The notes under the pieces were generated by a model. The model saw nothing but the letters and a program-made list of their open reading frames with translations. It had not been told where the DNA came from and did not search any database. Source: Paracoccaceae bacterium (GTDB lineage: Bacteria; Pseudomonadota; Alphaproteobacteria; Rhodobacterales; Rhodobacteraceae). Taken from it: DNA of 5,899 nt. Both the position numbers and the translations under genes were made by a program. Of this stretch, positions 1-3,827 are shown piece by piece. The DNA lies in assembly GCA_023260935.1 (NCBI GenBank), contig JALQTL010000427.1, positions 1-5,899 of the forward strand. Direction: 5' to 3'. Numbering within the stretch: the stretch's first letter is position 1; each line of letters opens with the position of its first letter.

Positions 1-1
1 T

Positions 2-760
<759 letters not shown>

Positions 761-784
761 GAACAGGCCGGGTGCGTCAATAAG

Positions 785-813
785 AAAGGGCGGCCCCCGG
801 GGCCGCCCTTTTT
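785..813. terminator. bidirectional rho-independent terminator between mmsA and the first VPLPA-CTERM gene
   Basis: A perfect 11-bp stem (785-795 AAAGGGCGGCC with 801-811 GGCCGCCCTTT) has a 5-base loop. On the plus strand it ends in a T run (809-813), and on the minus strand it runs into TTTCTTATT. It lies in the 71-base gap between two converging stop codons (760 and 834), so it probably ends transcripts from both sides. Confidence 0.88.
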
Positions 814-831
814 CGTTTCAATCACCCTTGA

Positions 832-1536
832 TCAGCGCTTGCGCCGACGCAGCGCGGCCAGCCCGCCCAAAGCGCCCAGTAGCAGCCCCCCCGCCGCAGG
901 CAGCGGCACCGGCGGCGGCGGGGGCGGCGGCGGCAGGTCTTCATAGGTTACCGTCAGCGAAGTGATCTTGAAGGCGGAATAGCAGTTGTATTCCGTGCTG
1001 CCCTTCTTCTTGCCCACCTTCTCGCAGGCGTCATCGTCGAAGGAGAAGGAGGCCTTGCTGCGGAAGTTGACCGATCCGACCGCGCCGATGGAAAAGTCAT
1101 CGGCCAGCGACGTCAGCCCACTGACATCGACCGAAGGTGTCACGTCCAGCGTGGCAAGCACCGCGCCATCCTGACCAAGGGCGAAATCATCCCAGGGATC
1201 CACATAGGCAGCGTTGAAGGTGACGGTGACCAGCTGCACCAGCCGCGAGAACACGAAGTTGACCGTTTCGGGAATACCGTATGAATCGACTTGATGGTGG
1301 CTGTCTGTCGGGGCGCCAAGGCCAAAGCCCGCCCATGTCTGCACCCGGCCGTTGCCGCCGGTGCTGGTGACATCCAGCGTCACGCCCCCAACCGTATAGC
1401 TGAGCGCCGAGGCGACGCCCGAATTGGCGGCGGTGAAATCAAATGTAACTGTCGCGGCCGAGGCGGCGCCCGTGGTCAGGGCCATTGCCATGGCAACCGA
1501 TCCGGCCAGCGCCGTGGTACGAAATGCCGTCTGCAT
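832..1536 (-). CDS. VPLPA-CTERM sorting domain protein (secreted, unknown function)
   Basis: This exported protein of 234 residues has no recognisable catalytic domain. Residues 1-27 form a signal peptide ending ASA|AT. The body (about 28-200) is rich in Thr, Val, Ser and Phe in alternating patterns, as in beta-sandwich surface proteins. It has two cysteines (in DDDACEK and EYNCYS) that could form a disulfide after export. Eight prolines (202-209) lead into VPLPA, a hydrophobic Gly/Leu/Ala helix and the basic end RRRKR. This three-part tail is the VPLPA-CTERM signal, known to be paired with an XrtD-type exosortase that cleaves and anchors or releases the protein. The start at 1536 is chosen because GGAG lies 6 bases upstream (1543-1546) and the signal peptide begins directly after it. 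In-frame ATGs at 1548 and 1563 would add 4 or 9 residues but have poor ribosome sites. The exact role is unknown; surface matrix or biofilm is a guess from the sorting system. Confidence 0.87.
   Translation of the reverse strand: MQTAFRTTALAGSVAMAMALTTGAASAATVTFDFTAANSGVASALSYTVGGVTLDVTSTGGNGRVQTWAGFGLGAPTDSHHQVDSYGIPETVNFVFSRLVQLVTVTFNAAYVDPWDDFALGQDGAVLATLDVTPSVDVSGLTSLADDFSIGAVGSVNFRSKASFSFDDDACEKVGKKKGSTEYNCYSAFKITSLTVTYEDLPPPPPPPPVPLPAAGGLLLGALGGLAALRRRKR
910..933 (-). repeat. CGG triplet run coding eight prolines before the VPLPA motif
   Basis: Four CGG triplets, one GGG and three CGG on the plus strand read as eight consecutive proline codons on the minus strand (seven CCG, one CCC). 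The tract forms a stiff spacer between the exported body and the sorting tail. Being nearly pure, it could change length by replication slippage in whole codons without breaking the frame. Confidence 0.8.
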
Positions 1537-1689
1537 ACTATACTCCATATCGCCTTTACACATTGCAGAGCCAAGCCCTGCCCCGTTTGGCGGCTGTCAA
1601 AATGAACCTGTCTGCGCCCCCGGGATGAGCTATCGGGCCAGAAACGGCCGGAATCAACGAGTTTCGGAATTTTGGCCAAATTAGGGCAA

Positions 1690-1714
1690 GGTTGTAGCCG
1701 AAGGCAGAACAACC
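1690..1714. repeat. inverted repeat with inner hairpin
   Basis: GGTTGT (1690-1695) pairs with ACAACC (1709-1714). Inside, GCC (1697-1699) pairs with GGC (1703-1705) across a three-base loop, leaving a small asymmetric internal loop. On the minus strand the inner part reads GCCTTCGGC. It lies about 150-180 bases upstream of the 832-1536 gene start. It could be an operator or a structured leader element; no T run follows, so a terminator is unlikely. Confidence 0.45.
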
Positions 1715-1750
1715 CCTTCCCTTCAGGATCAAGGGCCGATTTTCAGGAAC

Positions 1751-1780
1751 AATCGTGGCCGCCAGAGCGCAGCCACGATT
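1751..1780. repeat. perfect 9-bp inverted repeat, possible operator or RNA hairpin
   Basis: AATCGTGGC (1751-1759) and GCCACGATT (1772-1780) are exact reverse complements around 12 bases. Two further G-C pairs are possible at the top of the loop. Neither strand has a T run afterwards, which argues against a terminator. It lies downstream of the terminator of the 1874-2473 gene and about 215 bases before the start of the next gene. Confidence 0.55.
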
Positions 1781-1790
1781 CGCCCCAACC

Positions 1791-1822
1791 GGCCGCCGCC
1801 CGGGCCAAATAAAGCGGCGGCC
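1791..1822. repeat. 9-bp inverted repeat overlapping the terminator stem
   Basis: GGCCGCCGC (1791-1799) and GCGGCGGCC (1814-1822) match perfectly around 14 bases. The right arm shares 1816-1822 with the left arm of the adjacent terminator hairpin (1816-1824 with 1829-1837), so the two foldings exclude each other. The arms are GC-only and repetitive, so chance is a real alternative in this genome. Confidence 0.4.
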
Positions 1823-1837
1823 CCTACCGGGACCGCC
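1807..1837 (-). terminator. rho-independent terminator of the 1874-2473 gene
   Basis: On the minus strand, GGCGGTCCC (1837-1829), loop GGTA, and GGGGCCGCC (1824-1816) form a 9-bp stem with one G-U pair. GCTTTATTT follows (to 1807). It lies 36 bases past the stop codon in the correct orientation. The tail is T-rich rather than a pure T run, so strength may be moderate. Confidence 0.7.
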
Positions 1838-1852
1838 CTTCCAAGTCGTAAG

Positions 1853-1871
1853 CTTTCCGTTGGCGGGAAAG
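1853..1871 (-). other. small hairpin directly after the stop codon
   Basis: CTTTCC (1853-1858) and GGAAAG (1866-1871) are reverse complements around 7 bases, starting 3 bases after the TGA of the 1874-2473 gene. It may be part of a double 3' end structure together with the terminator just downstream, possibly protecting the mRNA 3' end. Confidence 0.4.
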
Positions 1872-1873
1872 GA

Positions 1874-2473
1874 TCAGGCCCGCTTGCGCTGACGCAGCGC
1901 CGCCAGACCCCCGATGCCCGCGATCAGCATCCAGCCGGCAGCCGGCAGCGGCACGGGCGGCAGTTCTGCCGGGGTGCCGTAGAGGCTGATGTGGCTCAGC
2001 TCACCAACCTTGCCCTTCTTGTTCAGGAAGATCGATTGGTAGTCATATTCGAAGACACCATCCACGGCCTTGTAGGCAACCCAGAATTCAGGGTCCAGAC
2101 CACCACCGGACTTCAGCACGATGGCGACATGATCGTACAGATCGAAGATTGTGCTTGCCAGCGTGATGGTGCCCGAGATGAGCGACCCCGAAACGGTCAT
2201 GGCAGAAGCGACGCCAGTGTCAGTGCCGTCAAGGTCATTGTCCCGTGCGATGAGGTTCCAAGTATCGAGGCCGAACAGCCCATCGGGAATAACGGCGTTC
2301 AGAAGACTTGCGGAGTCATTGCCCGATCCACCAACCCCGTCTTCACCAACAAAGCACCCGGCATGAGGATCAATGCCCGTCATGACAAAGTCGCTGCAAG
2401 TCGCAGCCGAGGCACTGAAAGCGACCGAAGCCGTGAGTGCGGCAGAGGCCAAAATCGTCGTCAATATTTTCAT
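1874..2473 (-). CDS. VPLPA-CTERM sorting domain protein (secreted, unknown function)
   Basis: This 199-residue exported protein has no recognised enzymatic domain. Residues 1-23 are a signal peptide (MKILTTILASAALTAS onward) ending ASA|AT. Two cysteines lie near the mature N-terminus (Cys26 and Cys40) and could form a disulfide. An Asp/Gly-rich stretch (DNDLDGTDTG) is followed by a body that includes VAIVLKSGGGLD and ends GELSHISLYG. This arrangement resembles a widespread class of exosortase-sorted proteins with LKxGxxF and SHISLYG motifs. The tail has VPLPA at 174-178, a hydrophobic helix and RQRKRA, the VPLPA-CTERM sorting signal cut by an XrtD-type exosortase. The start is well supported: GGAGG stands 5 bases before ATG. 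It differs from the neighbouring VPLPA protein everywhere except the tail, so the pair is not a simple recent duplication. Its function is not known. Confidence 0.9.
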   Translation of the reverse strand: MKILTTILASAALTASVAFSASAATCSDFVMTGIDPHAGCFVGEDGVGGSGNDSASLLNAVIPDGLFGLDTWNLIARDNDLDGTDTGVASAMTVSGSLISGTITLASTIFDLYDHVAIVLKSGGGLDPEFWVAYKAVDGVFEYDYQSIFLNKKGKVGELSHISLYGTPAELPPVPLPAAGWMLIAGIGGLAALRQRKRA

Positions 2474-2489
2474 AAGATCCTCCGATCTT
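2474..2489 (-). promoter_or_regulatory. hairpin presenting the ribosome binding site of the 1874-2473 gene
   Basis: In the mRNA sense (minus strand), AAGATC, GGAG, GATCTT then ATG gives a perfect 6-bp stem whose four-base loop is exactly the Shine-Dalgarno core. The stem ends on the base before the start codon. It could expose the site or, when stable, block the 30S subunit; four of six pairs are A-U, so it should be easy to melt. Confidence 0.55.
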
Positions 2490-2503
2490 CGTTAAATGCC
2501 CAG

Positions 2504-2521
2504 TTCGAACACACCACGGCC
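2504..2521. repeat. 18-bp direct repeat, copy 1
   Basis: TTCGAACACACCACGGCC matches copy 2 at 15 of 18 positions, with the three differences contiguous in the middle. This copy contains the palindrome GTTCGAAC (2503-2510). It lies just upstream of the ribosome site of the 1874-2473 gene. Confidence 0.55.
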
Positions 2522-2566
2522 ACCGGCACCTTTATCTGCCTAGAAATATCCCTTTCTCGACCCAAT

Positions 2567-2584
2567 TTCGAACACATTTCGGCC
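2567..2584. repeat. 18-bp direct repeat, copy 2
   Basis: TTCGAACACATTTCGGCC has the same orientation as copy 1 and starts 63 bases away, about six helical turns. The two copies flank the stretch that most likely holds the promoter of the 1874-2473 gene, as paired operator sites often do. The binding factor is unknown. Confidence 0.55.
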
Positions 2585-2619
2585 GCATTCATTCAGATTC
2601 ATCCATGGGTTGTTTGTTT

Positions 2620-2665
2620 GTTCATCGTTCAGCAGACATTCACCCCAAACGTGTTCTTTGTTCAG
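2620..2665. repeat. two GTTC-N3-GTTCAG direct repeats
   Basis: GTTCATCGTTCAG (2620-2632) and GTTCTTTGTTCAG (2653-2665) share GTTC-N3-GTTCAG and start 33 bases apart. They lie 131-176 bases before the Crp/Fnr gene start. The spacing is not the GTTC-N7-GTTC of the alphaproteobacterial LexA box, so another factor or chance must be considered. Confidence 0.4.
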
Positions 2666-2795
2666 GAATCGGCGCAAGTCAGCCGTGCCGCCCAGCCAGA
2701 AAAAGGCAAAAAACCCGCGAATCATCCCCTTCACGGCAGGTTGTGCCGGGCTGCCTTTGCGTGGCAGAAATGCCGGGCATGATGGGCGGAGCACC

Positions 2796-3443
2796 ATGGC
2801 AGACTGGACCGAAACCTTCCACGACCTGAGCCCCGAAGCCTCGCAACGATTGCGTGCCTTGCCAGCCTTGCGTTTGCCCAAGGGGGCCGTCCTGTTCGCC
2901 CCGGGCGACAGTGCAAAGGGCTTCCCGGTCGTCCTGTCGGGGCGGATCGAAGTTCATCTGACCGGGCCTTCGGGGCGCGAGATCCTGCTTTACGCGGTAG
3001 AGCCCGGCCAGTCGTGCATCCAGACCACCCTAGGCCTGATGGGAACCGAGCCCTATTCAGCCGAGGCCATTGCGGCCAGCGAGGCTGAGCTGGTGGTGAT
3101 CCCCCGCCCGCTGTTCATGGCCCTGATCGATCAAGATGCGGCCTTTCGCGCGCATATCATGGTGACGCTGGCCCGGCGCATGCAGGATGTGACGCGGCTC
3201 TTGGAACGGGTGGCCTTTGGCCGGGTGGAAAGCCGGCTGGCCGAGGCGCTGCTGGATCTTGCGCGCGATGATGTGGTGCTGGCCACACAGGCGGAGCTTG
3301 CCGCCCGGATCGGATCGGCACGAGAAGTGGTCAGCCGCCGGATGGACGCCTTTGCCCGCGAAGGCTGGATCAAGACCGACCGGGGTGAGGTGCGCATCCT
3401 TCAGCCCCTGGCCTTGCGGCAGCTTGCCGCAACGCTTGTGTGA
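2796..3443 (+). CDS. Crp/Fnr family transcriptional regulator
   Basis: This 215-residue DNA-binding regulator acts as a dimer in the cytoplasm. Residues about 20-110 form the cyclic-nucleotide-binding-like beta barrel (for example PGDSAKGFPVVLSGRIEVHL). About 112-140 is the dimer helix, and about 160-195 is the winged helix-turn-helix (TQAELAARIGSAREVVSRRM). The recognition helix has an E-V-V-S-R arrangement like the E-SR contacts of FNR. The phosphate-binding arginine motif of cAMP-binding members is not evident: the equivalent stretch reads LGLMGTEPYSAEAIAA. There is also no N-terminal cysteine cluster for an iron-sulfur centre. The only cysteine is Cys74, in PGQSCIQTT. The frame is open further upstream to 2610, but ATG 2796 is preferred. 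It has GGAG four bases before it (2788-2791), and the protein from there has normal family length. The palindrome just after the stop and the DUF2892 gene beyond suggest a local target. The signal sensed is unknown. Confidence 0.9.
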   Translation: MADWTETFHDLSPEASQRLRALPALRLPKGAVLFAPGDSAKGFPVVLSGRIEVHLTGPSGREILLYAVEPGQSCIQTTLGLMGTEPYSAEAIAASEAELVVIPRPLFMALIDQDAAFRAHIMVTLARRMQDVTRLLERVAFGRVESRLAEALLDLARDDVVLATQAELAARIGSAREVVSRRMDAFAREGWIKTDRGEVRILQPLALRQLAATLV

Positions 3444-3480
3444 CCAGATCACAGACCTGAGGGCTTGGCCGGCCTAGACT
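3439..3480 (+). promoter_or_regulatory. CRP/FNR-like palindrome and candidate promoter of the DUF2892 gene
   Basis: TGTGACCAGATCACA (3439-3453) has perfect 5-bp arms around 5 bases and overlaps the stop codon of the regulator gene. A possible -10 box TAGACT is at 3475-3480. Transcription would then start near 3487, placing the palindrome centre (3446) at about -41, the class II activator position of Crp/Fnr proteins. Canonical CRP sites have six central bases rather than five, which lowers certainty. No good -35 box is seen, as expected for an activator-dependent promoter. Confidence 0.5.
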
Positions 3481-3528
3481 GTGCGCACGGTTCGGCAAGA
3501 TGCCGACAGGTTCAGGAAAGGATCTGCC

Positions 3529-3738
3529 ATGTTCAAGACAAACGTGGGCGGCGTTGACCGCATTCTGCGTATCGTGGTCGGGGTTGCCCTGCTCGCTTGG
3601 TTCTTTGTCGATCAGGGGCAAGGCTTCTGGCATTATGCCAAGCTGATCGGCATCGTGCCGCTGGCTACCGCGCTGATATCAAGCTGCCCGCTCTACAGCG
3701 TTCTGGGGGTGTCCACCTGCCCGATGAAAAAGGCCTGA
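3529..3738 (+). CDS. DUF2892 (YgaP-like) small inner membrane protein
   Basis: This 69-residue membrane protein opens with FKTNVGGVDRILRIVVG, the typical N-terminus of the DUF2892 family. Two hydrophobic segments (about 12-28 and 35-52) form a helical hairpin. The C-terminal part reads SSCPLYSVLGVSTCPMKK, with Cys53 and Cys64 each followed by proline, the conserved CP-x9-CP ending. Related domains occur alone or fused to rhodanese sulfurtransferases, as in YgaP. A role linked to sulfane sulfur or thiols is therefore plausible but is inference. The start at 3529 is chosen because AGGAAAGG lies 7 bases upstream and the family N-terminus begins there; an in-frame GTG at 3481 would add an unrelated charged extension. 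It follows the Crp/Fnr gene by 85 bases in the same direction and may be controlled by it. Confidence 0.9.
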   Translation: MFKTNVGGVDRILRIVVGVALLAWFFVDQGQGFWHYAKLIGIVPLATALISSCPLYSVLGVSTCPMKKA

Positions 3739-3750
3739 CGATACCGGCTG

Positions 3751-3782
3751 TAAAAGGTCCGCGCCCGTTTTGGGCGCGGGCC
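3751..3782 (-). terminator. rho-independent terminator of uvrA
   Basis: CCGCGCCC (3759-3766) pairs with GGGCGCGG (3772-3779) around a five-base loop. The stem extends outward to 11 bp with GGT/GCC (one wobble). On the minus strand the stem is followed by TTTTA (3755-3751), the expected orientation for uvrA, whose stop is 46 bases upstream of the hairpin. It also lies 13 bases past the DUF2892 stop and may help end that transcript, although the plus strand has no T run. Confidence 0.78.
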
Positions 3783-3827
3783 GGTCATGGGCCCGGAAAC
3801 GCGGGGCCTTGGGGCTGTTGCACGGGG

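Larger units (their letters stand above)
1537..1873. other. 337-base gap between the two VPLPA-CTERM genes
   Basis: No convincing protein gene was found here: the open frames lack ribosome sites and overlap the neighbours out of frame. The gap holds the terminator of the upstream gene (1807-1837), several dyads (1690-1714, 1751-1780, 1791-1822, 1853-1871) and a 10-bp palindrome TTTGGCCAAA (1671-1680). It must also contain the promoter of the 832-1536 gene. A perfect -35 box TTGACA reads on the minus strand at 1600-1595, but no good -10 box stands 16-18 bases after it, so the promoter is not firmly placed. Confidence 0.6.
2474..2795. other. 322-base divergent intergenic region
   Basis: This is the region between the starts of the minus-strand VPLPA gene and the plus-strand Crp/Fnr gene, and it must hold both promoters. 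It is visibly less GC-rich than the genes, especially at 2530-2670. It contains two direct-repeat families (2504-2584 and 2620-2665), a TTTG run (2612-2620) and small competing stems near 2735-2767. A weak minus-strand promoter candidate is TTGGGT (2565-2560), 17 bases, TAGGCA (2542-2537). No protein gene with a credible start was found. Confidence 0.6.

Noticed and set aside
1751..1780. Terminator reading of the 9-bp inverted repeat
   Set aside because: The loop is 12 bases and neither strand has a T run after the stem. A better terminator already exists at 1807-1837.
2620..2665. SOS (LexA) box suggested by paired GTTC motifs
   Set aside because: The alphaproteobacterial LexA box is GTTC-N7-GTTC. 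Here the spacing inside each unit is three bases, and no N7 pair was found.
1991..2782. Long plus-strand open frame (263 codons) opposite the second VPLPA gene
   Set aside because: It has no ribosome site and no recognisable domain, and it is mostly antisense to a gene with a clear signal peptide, VPLPA tail and GGAGG site. Its length reflects high GC content.
2610..2795. N-terminal extension of the Crp/Fnr protein from the open frame start at 2610
   Set aside because: The added 62 residues have no family similarity and would overlay the repeat-rich intergenic region. The ATG at 2796 has GGAG in front and gives normal family length.
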